64,000 nucleotides of DNA from Bacteroides salyersiae WAL 10018 = DSM 18765 = JCM 12988. GTDB taxonomy: Bacteria; Bacteroidota; Bacteroidia; Bacteroidales; Bacteroidaceae. This document shows positions 44,786-53,308 of this stretch, in pieces. The notes beneath the pieces are model-generated. The model was not told where the DNA came from and did no database searches. It worked only from the letters and a program-made list of their open reading frames with translations. Positions within the stretch are counted from its first letter, which is position 1; the number at the start of each line of letters is the position of its first letter. The translations under genes and the position numbers were made by a program. The DNA lies in contig NZ_KB905466.1 of assembly GCF_000381365.1 (NCBI RefSeq), positions 1,300,693 to 1,364,692 on the forward strand, read 5' to 3'.

Positions 44786-46828
44786 ATGAAAAGTATATAT
44801 ATTCTAATAACTTTATTTATTATCGCACTCTCAACATTGGCAGGTGCCTGCCAGAGACATAAAAACATAGGGGTGACATCACCTGATGAACAAGCAGAAA
44901 TAAAAATGCTCAAACAAGAAATTCACGATTCTATTAGAACTTTCAACGTGAATTTTGCTAAAGAAGCCATTCTGAAAGGAAAAAATGTGGCAAAAGACAG
45001 TGACGATTATTATGACTTTGTCTTATATGACGTCATACTCTTATTCTACATGTCACAACCGGATTCCATGCTTAATAATCTGGCTCAGACAATGGACTAT
45101 TTATCCAGACAACCAGCTACTTCCCGGCGAAATCAGATGCGCATAAAATGCCTGCAGACCAAAGCAGCCTACTATTCACAATTTTACTTAGACCCGGATT
45201 CATTAGTCTATTATAACATAGAGGCCTGTAAAGTAGCAGAGCAAGAACCGGACTTTGAGCAACAAATATTATGTCTTAACAACCTGGCAGATGCCTATAG
45301 ACAAAAAGGTGAATTGGCACAAAGCGCTTTCTATTATAAAAAGGCTATCTATTTAGCCGATTCTGCTCATACAGCTAAAGATAATTATGTTCCTTTATAT
45401 GGAGGACTTGCAGCAACCTATACGACCCTTCACGATTTTAAGCAAAGCAAAATATGGTTGGATAAAAGTCTGGAATTATGGGAACTTATGATGACACACG
45501 AAAAATTTAATTATTTAACCAATAGAGGAAATGATTATTACTACCAAAAGGATTATCTCAATTGCCTAAATACATTCTTGCAAACAGACACTTTTTTACG
45601 TGCGCACCCAGAACTTGAATGGGAAAAATATATATGCCATAGCAATATAGTTGACGTATATCTCAAACTGAATCAGCCCCAAAATGCGGACAGCTTACTT
45701 TTCGACAATATTGCTTTTTTCCAAAAGATGCAAAGTGAAACTGTTCTACCCTACCTCTATACACAACAGATGGAATTGGCTATGCAAAAAAAAGATTATA
45801 AACAAGCGGAGCAACTCATACAAAAGCATCCACTCCCCGAAGGAACTAAGCCCGACCATATCTTAGCCAGGTTAGATTTCTTACAAAGATATTATACCGA
45901 ACAAGCGGACTGGAAAAAAGCATTTCAATACCAAAAAGCATATAATGAATTGAATGATTCACTGAGAGATGATCGAGTAAGAATGAGAACTGCCGATCTG
46001 CAAATGCGCTATGAAAGAGACGCAACAATTCTTAATCAGAAATTATATATCGGAGAAAAAGAAACACAACTTTTACAAACTTACACATGGCTTGCCATAT
46101 CCGTTTCTATACTGATATTACTCGTGCTATTATATTATTACCGACGTAAGCAGATGAGATTCAAGGAAGAACAAATGCTGCACCGGATTGTAGAACTGCG
46201 TATGGAAAATATACGCAACAGAATAACACCTCATTTCATATACAACGCTCTAAATCATGAACTGCTGGCACAGCAACAAGGAAAGCCGACACAACTTCAT
46301 GTATTAGTCAACTTGCTGCGACAAGGGCAAAACCTCGCCAATGTATTCTGCACATCCCTGAAAGAGGAAATGGACTTTATACAACTTTATGTCCAGATAG
46401 AGGGAGAAGCTTTGGGAGAAAATTTCAGATATGAAACGATCTTGGAAGAAGGAATAGAACCGGAACACGTGACACTGCCCTCCATGATGATTCAGATTTT
46501 TGTTGAAAATGCCATTAAACATGGACTGAAAGACATACCGGCCGAGATAGATGCCCGGATGGAAAAGAAATTAATATTACATATATTCAAAAAAGAGAAT
46601 GACATCTATATTGAGGTTCGCAACAACGGTAAACCTCTAAACTTACAGAACAGAGACCATAAAACCCAAACCGGTTTACGGGTCGTATCACAAACAATCC
46701 AATTACTAAATGAGCGGAATAAACAACAGATGAGCTACAATTTAACAGAATACCGGGATGCAAAGGGAGAAACCGGATGTTGCGCTCAACTTATTATTCC
46801 CAATAATTATAATTTTAATATAAACTGA
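44786..46828 (+). CDS. LytS-type sensor histidine kinase with periplasmic TPR domain
   Basis: The 680-residue protein has an N-terminal signal sequence (FIIALSTLAGACQ, possibly a lipoprotein-like start). A large TPR-rich sensor follows (about 30-415; repeats such as LNNLADAYRQKGELAQSAFYYKKAIYLADS in pieces). One membrane helix follows (about 428-448; WLAISVSILILLVLLYYY), then a cytoplasmic LytS-type kinase: H box RITPHFIYNALNHEL with His483, N box IFVENAIKHGLK, and G box TGLRVVSQTIQLLNE. Its response regulator follows after 8 bp. The signal sensed is unknown. Confidence 0.9.
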   Translation: MKSIYILITLFIIALSTLAGACQRHKNIGVTSPDEQAEIKMLKQEIHDSIRTFNVNFAKEAILKGKNVAKDSDDYYDFVLYDVILLFYMSQPDSMLNNLAQTMDYLSRQPATSRRNQMRIKCLQTKAAYYSQFYLDPDSLVYYNIEACKVAEQEPDFEQQILCLNNLADAYRQKGELAQSAFYYKKAIYLADSAHTAKDNYVPLYGGLAATYTTLHDFKQSKIWLDKSLELWELMMTHEKFNYLTNRGNDYYYQKDYLNCLNTFLQTDTFLRAHPELEWEKYICHSNIVDVYLKLNQPQNADSLLFDNIAFFQKMQSETVLPYLYTQQMELAMQKKDYKQAEQLIQKHPLPEGTKPDHILARLDFLQRYYTEQADWKKAFQYQKAYNELNDSLRDDRVRMRTADLQMRYERDATILNQKLYIGEKETQLLQTYTWLAISVSILILLVLLYYYRRKQMRFKEEQMLHRIVELRMENIRNRITPHFIYNALNHELLAQQQGKPTQLHVLVNLLRQGQNLANVFCTSLKEEMDFIQLYVQIEGEALGENFRYETILEEGIEPEHVTLPSMMIQIFVENAIKHGLKDIPAEIDARMEKKLILHIFKKENDIYIEVRNNGKPLNLQNRDHKTQTGLRVVSQTIQLLNERNKQQMSYNLTEYRDAKGETGCCAQLIIPNNYNFNIN

Positions 46829-46836
46829 AATAACTC

Positions 46837-47592
46837 ATGAGTGTCCCAACAAAAGTTATCATTATTGATGATGACAAACCATCCGTGACGGTTCTGACTA
46901 ACGAATTGAAAGCTTATCAGGATGTAAATGTCATAGCCACCGCATTCAACAGTCACGATGGTGAACAAGCCATTCTAAAACATAAGCCTCAACTAATTTT
47001 CCTTGACATCGAACTGCCGGGAATCAATGGCCTGGAGTTTTTGGCAGCATTACGTCCTAAAATTGATTGGGAAATGAGTACCATATTTTATACATCTTAC
47101 GAGAAATACATGTTGCAGGCACTCCGTATGCAGGCATTTGATTTCCTGTTAAAACCAGTCAGCAAAGACGATTTATTGTTAGCCATGAATCGCTACTATT
47201 TAAATAAAAAGAACACAAAACTTCCGCCTGTCCTTCCTCCGCACTATCCGATAGACAAACCATTGTTAATCACGACCATCACAAATGATAAAGTTATATT
47301 AAGACCGCAGAACATCGGATATTTCCGATATAATTCTGAACGTAAGTTATGGGAAATCATCTTGGATGATTTCCGACATGTGATTTTAAAACACAACACG
47401 ACAGCAGAAGTTATTTTAAACTATGGCGCCGAGTTCATCCAGATACATAAAACTTATATCATTAATATAAATTACCTCAGTATGATACAAGATAGTACTT
47501 GCATTATGCTATATCCTTTTAATACCGTCACAGAGCTAAAAGTAAGCAAAATATACAAAAAGAAACTGCTCGACAAGTTCTATAACTTATAA
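46837..47592 (+). CDS. LytTR-family response regulator
   Basis: The 251-residue protein has a receiver domain (about 6-125; acidic pocket IIIDDDKPS, phosphorylated Asp57 in IFLDIELPGINGLEF, Lys in DFLLKPVSKDDL) and a C-terminal LytTR DNA-binding domain (about 150-250; IGYFRYNSERKLWEII, EFIQIHKTYIININYL). It is paired with the kinase just upstream. LytTR regulators usually control few, nearby promoters; likely targets are the TonB receptor and peptide units to the right. Confidence 0.92.
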   Translation: MSVPTKVIIIDDDKPSVTVLTNELKAYQDVNVIATAFNSHDGEQAILKHKPQLIFLDIELPGINGLEFLAALRPKIDWEMSTIFYTSYEKYMLQALRMQAFDFLLKPVSKDDLLLAMNRYYLNKKNTKLPPVLPPHYPIDKPLLITTITNDKVILRPQNIGYFRYNSERKLWEIILDDFRHVILKHNTTAEVILNYGAEFIQIHKTYIININYLSMIQDSTCIMLYPFNTVTELKVSKIYKKKLLDKFYNL

Positions 47593-47640
47593 GAATTAAC
47601 ACTGTTAACCCGTTTGCTTAACAATTTATTTCCCCGTTTA

Positions 47641-47727
47641 TAAGAGTGTATACTTTTGCATATTAAAAGTGTACACTCTTAATATGCAAAAGTATACCTT
47701 TAACACACACATAAGTATATACTCTTA
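47641..47727. repeat. nested palindromes with three copies of TAAGAGTGTATACTT
   Basis: The arm GTATACTTTTGCATATTAA (47648-47666) pairs perfectly with 47679-47697; the 12-nt loop contains GTGTACAC. The motif TAAGAGTGTAYACTT occurs at 47641-47655 (plus), 47668-47682 (minus) and, with one mismatch, 47713-47727 (minus). It lies in the gap between the convergent regulator and DUF2141 genes. It may terminate both, but the repeated motif also suggests protein binding. Confidence 0.75.
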
Positions 47728-47792
47728 CAAGTCACGAAACAATAGCTAAAATTGCTTTTTTATAGCTACCCGGACAAAACAATGCACAATAC

Positions 47793-48200
47793 TTATTTCA
47801 GCAGAATCAGTATCTCAGCATCTTGCTTAAATTCAAACACACATTTCTTGTAAGCGGGCGGCCCCATGACCCCTTCGGCATTATTACTAAAACCGAACTT
47901 CTCAGTCGGACGGCCAAAAGAGCCGGTATCCAACACACCATTGCCATTCGCATCCTGAAAAACAGAAATGGCATAAGCACCGGAGGGTAAGCCTTTACAA
48001 GGAACGGTAACCAACGTATCTTTCACTTCTACCCGGAATCCATAAACAGGCTTTTTCATAAACGACTCTTCAGAACTGTAAATCCCTACATAAAGAAATC
48101 CTTCTGCATTTTCTATTCCCCCTATTTTCAAGGTCAAACTCTGGGCATTCCCCATTACACTCATAAATAACAAAACCAAAGAAATCAAAATTGTTCTCAT
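47793..48200 (-). CDS. DUF2141 protein, exported
   Basis: This protein of 135 residues has a signal peptide (MRTILISLVLLFMSVMGNAQS) and a DUF2141 beta-sandwich: IENAEGFLYVGIYSSEESFMKKP, then LPSGAYAISVFQDANGNGVLDTG and GRPTEKFGFSNNA, the family signatures. I start at the ATG at 48200; a longer start would overlap the receptor gene. It lies 13 bp after the TonB receptor gene. DUF2141 proteins are often encoded with TonB receptors; the role is unknown. Confidence 0.85.
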   Translation of the reverse strand: MRTILISLVLLFMSVMGNAQSLTLKIGGIENAEGFLYVGIYSSEESFMKKPVYGFRVEVKDTLVTVPCKGLPSGAYAISVFQDANGNGVLDTGSFGRPTEKFGFSNNAEGVMGPPAYKKCVFEFKQDAEILILLK

Positions 48201-48213
48201 AATTACATTGTAT

Positions 48214-50121
48214 TTAAAAATTAGAAACATCATAAGCGGCTTTTTTTCCTAAGGTGATAAAGACACCCAAATAGAAGAAATGGTCACTGGAAGCTAACAA
48301 GGGCTTTCCATCGATCCGCCCGAATTCATTTTTCCGACAAAGAACATTGGTGGCGGAAGCATGAATGATCATCTTCTTTGTTGCCAGAAAAGTAAATCCT
48401 AAATCGAGGCTATTGTAAGGTTTCGTCTCATCATTCATCAATCCGGACCTAACGGGATTATGATAGGGACGTCCACTTGCAAAGCGTTCGGTCAAAGCGA
48501 CAATGGTGCGTAACTTTGTCAGGCTGTACTTCAACACCAGTGATGCGTTGTGCCGGGTAGCATACTGAGGAGTGGTCAATTCTGTATATTCCAAATATTT
48601 CCTCTGAGAAAGATTAAAAGAATAAGAAAGATTACATTCCAGATTTCTCATTAACGAACGATCCTCAAAATACAGATCCACCCCTTTACTGCTTCCATAT
48701 CCACCGGAAGTGAGACCGGCAGGAGTGTAAAGTACCAGCCGATCATACTTTTTGTAATAGAATTCTGCTTTATAAAAACGCCCTGCCGCCTTATATAAAC
48801 CTCCTACATTGTACTGCCGGCATGCTTCGGACAATAAGGAGGGCTGCTGAGCTAAGTATTTGGCGTTCGGCAACTGTGTATACCGCCCTGCCGTAGCCGA
48901 AAGTACAAGATCACACCACGAATAAGAGAGCGACAAACGAGGTGAAAAATTAATTTTCCGGGCCAATGAGGCATATTCTGTCCGAAAAGAAAGCTCCGCC
49001 TTCAAATTTTCAACCGGATAATAGGAAACAGTTCCAAAAACGGCTTCTATTGTTGGAGAGATTTCTTTAGTATCGGCAACAGACACTTGAGAATATCGGG
49101 TTTCATACCAACGAAGAAAGGATTCAAAACCTACATCCATCCGAAAAGTAGGATGAAACTTTTTAGAAAGTTTAGTTTTGAAATGAAGCTCGGCCTGTTT
49201 TTCACACCAATGATCGCCTTCGGTAACAGCTCCGTCTACCTTTCGGTCAAAAAGAGAATAAGCCATTCCGGAAAACCATTCCCACCCTCCGGAAATAGCA
49301 GTCCGGAAAGTCGAGTTCAAATAAACATTGTTTTCTCCCAAGCAAAACAGATACCGGTTGTTATCCGTATAATTGGAATAATCCGTACGATCATATCCGA
49401 CATATATCTTGAAAACGGATGATCCGGAAGGAGTATAGCGAAACTGGGTCGCTCCGGAAAACATCTGATAGGGCTTCTTAAAGTCGATTCGGCCCGGATA
49501 TACTTTATTATAAAGCGCTAAATTCTGATAATCGAGATTCAAAGCAAGCGAAGCATTTCTAAAAGCATGATTACCTCCACCTCCTATGCCAACGGTAGAC
49601 GGACTGATTCCCACTTTATTAATCCGGCTATTATCCTTCGTTTCCAAAGGAAGTACAGCCGACAAAGCTTCACCATATTCCTGCGAATGCCCGCCTGTGG
49701 AAAGATTAATGCCACTAAACATAAAAGGTGAATAACGCCCTCTGGCAGGAGTATTTTCAGCCGTTGAGGTATAAGGATTCAAAACATGCATCCCATCGAT
49801 ATAAGTCTGTGTCTCATCACTACTTCCGCCACGTACCAGCAACCGCCCGCTCTCTCCTTGAATCTGCGTACCCGGAAGTGTTTCCAATGCCTTATACAGA
49901 TTGCCGTTTGCACCGGCTACCGTTACCAGATCAACCGGTTGAAGATCACTCCACCGGTTATTCATCGGTATCGTTTTGTGAGCCTTGACCACAACTTCAT
50001 CCAACAATACGGTATCTGCAAAAGGAATAAGAAATACAGTATCTTTTACAGTTTCCTGCGCCCATATCCGGGCAGAAAACAAAACCGGACTTGCAATGAA
50101 TATCCAAAATAACTTTTTCAT
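48214..50121 (-). CDS. TonB-dependent outer membrane receptor (compact)
   Basis: The 635-residue protein has a signal peptide (ending RIWAQETV), no carboxypeptidase-like domain, a TonB-box-like LLDEVVVKAH, a plug (about 50-170; YKALETLPGTQIQGESGRLLVRGGSSDETQTYIDGMHV in pieces), and a barrel that ends FFYLGVFITLGKKAAYDVSNF. Its size fits receptors for metals or small complexes more than for glycans. DUF2141 follows in the same operon. A LytTR gene and two LytTR-linked units surround it. The substrate is not known. Confidence 0.88.
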   Translation of the reverse strand: MKKLFWIFIASPVLFSARIWAQETVKDTVFLIPFADTVLLDEVVVKAHKTIPMNNRWSDLQPVDLVTVAGANGNLYKALETLPGTQIQGESGRLLVRGGSSDETQTYIDGMHVLNPYTSTAENTPARGRYSPFMFSGINLSTGGHSQEYGEALSAVLPLETKDNSRINKVGISPSTVGIGGGGNHAFRNASLALNLDYQNLALYNKVYPGRIDFKKPYQMFSGATQFRYTPSGSSVFKIYVGYDRTDYSNYTDNNRYLFCLGENNVYLNSTFRTAISGGWEWFSGMAYSLFDRKVDGAVTEGDHWCEKQAELHFKTKLSKKFHPTFRMDVGFESFLRWYETRYSQVSVADTKEISPTIEAVFGTVSYYPVENLKAELSFRTEYASLARKINFSPRLSLSYSWCDLVLSATAGRYTQLPNAKYLAQQPSLLSEACRQYNVGGLYKAAGRFYKAEFYYKKYDRLVLYTPAGLTSGGYGSSKGVDLYFEDRSLMRNLECNLSYSFNLSQRKYLEYTELTTPQYATRHNASLVLKYSLTKLRTIVALTERFASGRPYHNPVRSGLMNDETKPYNSLDLGFTFLATKKMIIHASATNVLCRKNEFGRIDGKPLLASSDHFFYLGVFITLGKKAAYDVSNF

Positions 50122-50148
50122 TTTTCTGTTTGCTAACGTTTACGATGG

Positions 50149-50156
50149 CAAACATA
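50149..50156 (-). promoter_or_regulatory. Bacteroides -7 box (TATGTTTG) for the receptor-DUF2141 unit
   Basis: TATGTTTG on the minus strand lies 28 bp before the receptor ATG and just after the terminator of the upstream LytTR gene, so the receptor has its own start point. Confidence 0.5.
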
Positions 50157-50179
50157 AAGGAAACAATGAAAGGAAAAAA

Positions 50180-50205
50180 ATATCCGGGACAGACAGCCCG
50201 GATAT
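50180..50205 (-). terminator. rho-independent terminator of the LytTR membrane gene
   Basis: ATATCCGGG (50180-50188) pairs with CCCGGATAT (50197-50205), with an 8-nt loop. On the minus strand a run of seven T residues follows. Confidence 0.85.
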
Positions 50206-50257
50206 GTGACAAACGACAGATGTGCTGTGACGAGCAGCATCATTTTGTGATGAATGG

Positions 50258-51142
50258 TTATCTGTTATTCATTTTCTCTATCAACATTTTAACCTCTTTA
50301 CTATATGCCCGCGATACAGGTATGCTATCTTCGCAATCATAAAGAAACAGGCGATATCCTTGTGAATTTCCGCTTACTTTAGATACAGCACACAAGTTGA
50401 CTAAAAAAGCCCGATGAGATTTGACAATATAAGAAAAAGGTCTGCTTACTTCTTCTACTTGTTTCATAGTGGCTCGCAGCATTTTCTGTGTACACTTCTC
50501 ATTCTTCCGATAAACAATCTTCACATAATTTCCTTCTGCCTCCACATAAAGCAAATCACTGGCTATTAGTTCAAACGATTCTTTCGTTCCTCCGGAAAAT
50601 ACAATATACTCCTTCCCGTTTTCCATCCGATTACAATTTGGAATACTTTCCGCCTTCTGAAGATATTGATTCATTTCCATTGCTTCTTGAAGATGAGAAG
50701 CCAAAAAACGATTTCGATTCAACATCACAAAAAAAGCAGTAGGGAAAATACCGACAACAACAGTCGAAGCCAGAAAACTACAAAAAATATCCCAACGCAA
50801 TCCCCAACCAAATATCCAATCGGAATACAACCAAAGCCCGACAGCTATAAAAAAGAAAATAAACAGGTTATTCAACAGATGCTTCCCTACCGTCCAACGC
50901 TCATCTTCGTAAAAGTCAGGAAACAAAAACGGAAGCAAATAGACAGGAATACAAAGAAACAGGCCGGTTACCACCATATAGCCCAAGAGAATGCCCAATT
51001 TGTTATGAGAAATAGCCGATATACCAAACGGCTGAAATAAGAGCAGAATAAAAAACACAATGCCACATGAAATCAATGCTACCTTCCACCGTTGGTAAAA
51101 GAGAGGATATGGGCTACTCAGGTATTTCAATATTTTTTTCAT
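50258..51142 (-). CDS. membrane-anchored LytTR transcriptional regulator
   Basis: The roughly 294-residue protein has four membrane helices (about 20-145: VALISCGIVFFILLLFQPFGI, LLGYMVVTGLFLCIPVYLLP, LLNNLFIFFFIAVGLWLY, FLASTVVVGIFPTAFFVML), a short linker and a C-terminal LytTR DNA-binding domain (about 190-290; IASDLLYVEAEGNYVKIVY, IVKSHRAFLVNLCAVSKVSG). It lacks a receiver and kinase, so it may sense a signal in the membrane directly. I start at the ATG at 51142. Upstream lies the WGY peptide unit on the same strand. Confidence 0.88.
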   Translation of the reverse strand: MKKILKYLSSPYPLFYQRWKVALISCGIVFFILLLFQPFGISAISHNKLGILLGYMVVTGLFLCIPVYLLPFLFPDFYEDERWTVGKHLLNNLFIFFFIAVGLWLYSDWIFGWGLRWDIFCSFLASTVVVGIFPTAFFVMLNRNRFLASHLQEAMEMNQYLQKAESIPNCNRMENGKEYIVFSGGTKESFELIASDLLYVEAEGNYVKIVYRKNEKCTQKMLRATMKQVEEVSRPFSYIVKSHRAFLVNLCAVSKVSGNSQGYRLFLYDCEDSIPVSRAYSKEVKMLIEKMNNR

Positions 51143-51225
51143 GCAAATGCCTTTTATATCAGGTACAAAGTAAATCATTTAACGCTATTCCACCAACAAA
51201 CTCTTATAGTAATATGCATAAAAAA

Positions 51226-51256
51226 ATCGGGAAACACAGTTGTTGTATTTCCCGAT
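51226..51256 (-). terminator. rho-independent terminator of the WGY peptide unit
   Basis: ATCGGGAAA (51226-51234) pairs with TTTCCCGAT (51248-51256), with a 13-nt loop. On the minus strand a T-run follows directly. It separates the peptide genes from the LytTR gene. Confidence 0.85.
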
Positions 51257-51291
51257 CACATTTGCCATTACTGAATAGATACATAAAAGAA

Positions 51292-51384
51292 TCACTTTTC
51301 ATTCGTGTATCCCCATTTCATCATTTCATTACGGCCCACCTCGCTGAGGTACTTGGCCATAAACTTAAGAATCGTTCTTTTCAT
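51292..51384 (-). CDS. 30-residue WGY peptide (second of pair)
   Basis: A short frame encodes a basic, amphipathic peptide that begins MKRTILKFMAKYLSEVG and ends MKWGYTNEK. An in-frame ATG four codons upstream (51396) would give 34 residues. It lies 42 bp after the first peptide gene, and a strong terminator follows 36 bp after its stop codon. It shares the Lys-rich start and the WGY motif with its neighbour. No known family is recognised. The evidence for a real gene is the terminator, the pairing and the shared motif. Confidence 0.6.
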   Translation of the reverse strand: MKRTILKFMAKYLSEVGRNEMMKWGYTNEK

Positions 51385-51426
51385 TGCTTTAAACATTTAA
51401 TAAACTAATACTTCTACTGAAAACCG

Positions 51427-51510
51427 TTAGAAAGGATGTGTCATAACATATCCCCAAATGTTAGCGTCAGCATCGCTTAATTTTCTAAAAAACTTCTTTA
51501 CCTTTTTCAT
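51427..51510 (-). CDS. 27-residue WGY peptide (first of pair)
   Basis: A short frame encodes a peptide that begins MKKVKKFFRKLSDADAN and ends IWGYVMTHPF. A strong ribosome binding site, AAAGGAG, lies 9 bp before the ATG, which is unusual for Bacteroides and argues strongly for translation. The N-terminus is highly basic and the C-terminus hydrophobic, without a clear signal peptide or double-glycine leader. Its neighbour shares the WGY motif. The product could be a signalling or membrane-active peptide; this is inference. Confidence 0.7.
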   Translation of the reverse strand: MKKVKKFFRKLSDADANIWGYVMTHPF

Positions 51511-51557
51511 AATTAAGTCTCCTTTCAATCTTGTTACCTAAAAACTTTTTTATCCTA

Positions 51558-51632
51558 AAAACATGTTTTACAACACAAAAATAAGACCTATTCGAATACG
51601 TTATATCGAAAAATGAAGAAAAAACATGTTTT
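51558..51632. promoter_or_regulatory. two identical 12-bp palindromes around a -7 box
   Basis: AAAACATGTTTT occurs at 51558-51569 and 51621-51632, exactly 63 bp apart (six helical turns), and a half site AAAACATG lies at 51690-51697. Between the palindromes is a minus-strand -7 box TATTTTTG (51576-51583), so one palindrome would cover the transcript start and the other would lie about 55 bp upstream. This is an operator-like layout for the peptide unit. Confidence 0.5.
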
Positions 51633-51828
51633 ATAGCATATTTATTGATCTGCATCAATAAAACGAAGAAATCATCATAACGTATTTGAAAAACATGACA
51701 AAACAATCACTGACAGAAAGGCACGGTAAAAGACAGAAAAACAAAAAATCCCACCCATAAAATAACGGGCAGGATTCTTTAATTTCACAGGAAGCGAATG
51801 CACGCTTTCAAGTATATCGATTAAAATA

Positions 51829-53286
51829 TTACTTTTCCGGAGTTTGTTCCAATGTGGCCACCAGAAAATCATAGAATTTCTGTACGGTAGGAATCAGAGC
51901 GCGTTCATCCGGTGAATGCGGTGAACGCAAAGTAGGACCGAAAGAAATCATATCCAATCCCGGAATAATAGCACCGATGATACCACATTCCAACCCTGCA
52001 TGAATCACTTTCACAGCCGGTTCTACACCAAACTGTTTCTTATAAGATTCTTTCATCGCATGCAAAATCGGAGAATTGATATCAGGCTGCCAACCGGAAT
52101 ATCCACCGGTCATTTCTACCTTCATACCCGCCATAGAGAAACAACATTCAAGACTGGTAGTAAGGTATTCTTTCATACTGTCACTGGAACTGCGAGCCAA
52201 TATTTTAATATCCGCCTTGCCATTTCCAATCACAATGATAGCCAGATTGGAAGAAGTTTCTACTGTATCGGGAATAGTAGGAATCATACGCATCACCCCA
52301 TTCTGACAAGCAAAGATCGCATCGATCAGATTGTCTTGAATTTCTTCGGGGACTTCTCCCTTAGGTACATCTACCCGTTCGGCTTTAAAACTGATCGGGG
52401 TTTCGATAGCCGAATATTCTTCATTGAACAGGTCTTCGCAATACTTCACCAATCCCAATAACTCCTCTTCATTTTCTGCAGGAATAGTAACTACCGCCGA
52501 CGCCTCACGAGGAATGGCATTGCGCATATTCCCACCTTCCCAACTTGCCAAACGGGCTTCATAGCTTGCCACGGCCTCACGAACGAAACGAACCAACAGT
52601 TTATTGGCATTGGCACGTCCCTCATTGATTTCCAATCCGGAATGTCCTCCGCGTAATCCTTTCAGTGTCACCTTAACGGCAATATCGCCCTCTTCCGGCT
52701 CTACTTCCTTATACTCAAGCGTAGCTGTAACATCCATACCGCCTGCGCAACCGATATAAAGTTCTCCTTCGTCTTCCGAATCGAGATTCAACAGTATTTC
52801 TCCGTTCAATGTTCCCGGTTTCAAACCAAAAGCACCGTACATACCGGTTTCCTCATCTTTTGTAATAAGAGCTTCCAACGGACCATGTTTCAAATCCTTG
52901 GATTCCAGTACTGCCATAATAGCTGCTACTCCCAATCCGTTGTCGGCTCCCAAAGTAGTGCCTTTGGCTTTCACCCAATCACCGTCTATATAAGTTTCGA
53001 TAGGATCTTTCTCAAAATCGTGTGCAGTATCATTGTTCTTCTGAGGAACCATATCCATATGTGCCTGCAAAATTACACCTTTACGGTTTTCCATGCCCGG
53101 AGTGGCAGGTTTACGGATAATAACATTACCGGCTTCGTCTACGAATGATTCCAGTCCCAGATTTTTTCCGAAGTCAAGAAGAAACTCAGTTATCTTTTCC
53201 ATATGTCCCGATAGACGCGGAATCTGAGTTAATGAATAGAAGTGCTTCCACACATTTTGTGGAGCTAAAGAGAGAATTGTGCTCAT
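51829..53286 (-). CDS. pepD: aminoacyl-histidine dipeptidase (peptidase M20)
   Basis: The 485-residue cytosolic zinc dipeptidase cleaves Xaa-His and other dipeptides. Metal-site motifs are present: VILQAHMDMVPQKN (His and Asp), TTLGADNGLGVAA, ALITKDEETGMYGA (Glu-Glu catalytic and metal pair), NLDSEDEGELYIGCAGG, LRGGHSGLEINEGRAN, and the late HAGLECGIIG with FGPTLRSPHSPDE. Length fits PepD. It is the second gene after the flippase-like gene, 22 bp downstream. Confidence 0.94.
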   Translation of the reverse strand: MSTILSLAPQNVWKHFYSLTQIPRLSGHMEKITEFLLDFGKNLGLESFVDEAGNVIIRKPATPGMENRKGVILQAHMDMVPQKNNDTAHDFEKDPIETYIDGDWVKAKGTTLGADNGLGVAAIMAVLESKDLKHGPLEALITKDEETGMYGAFGLKPGTLNGEILLNLDSEDEGELYIGCAGGMDVTATLEYKEVEPEEGDIAVKVTLKGLRGGHSGLEINEGRANANKLLVRFVREAVASYEARLASWEGGNMRNAIPREASAVVTIPAENEEELLGLVKYCEDLFNEEYSAIETPISFKAERVDVPKGEVPEEIQDNLIDAIFACQNGVMRMIPTIPDTVETSSNLAIIVIGNGKADIKILARSSSDSMKEYLTTSLECCFSMAGMKVEMTGGYSGWQPDINSPILHAMKESYKKQFGVEPAVKVIHAGLECGIIGAIIPGLDMISFGPTLRSPHSPDERALIPTVQKFYDFLVATLEQTPEK

Positions 53287-53308
53287 AACGAATCATTTTA
53301 TTAGGTTC

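Noticed and set aside
51485..51706. 73-residue minus-strand frame
   Set aside because: It overlaps the well-supported first WGY peptide and the palindromes in another frame, and has no start signal.
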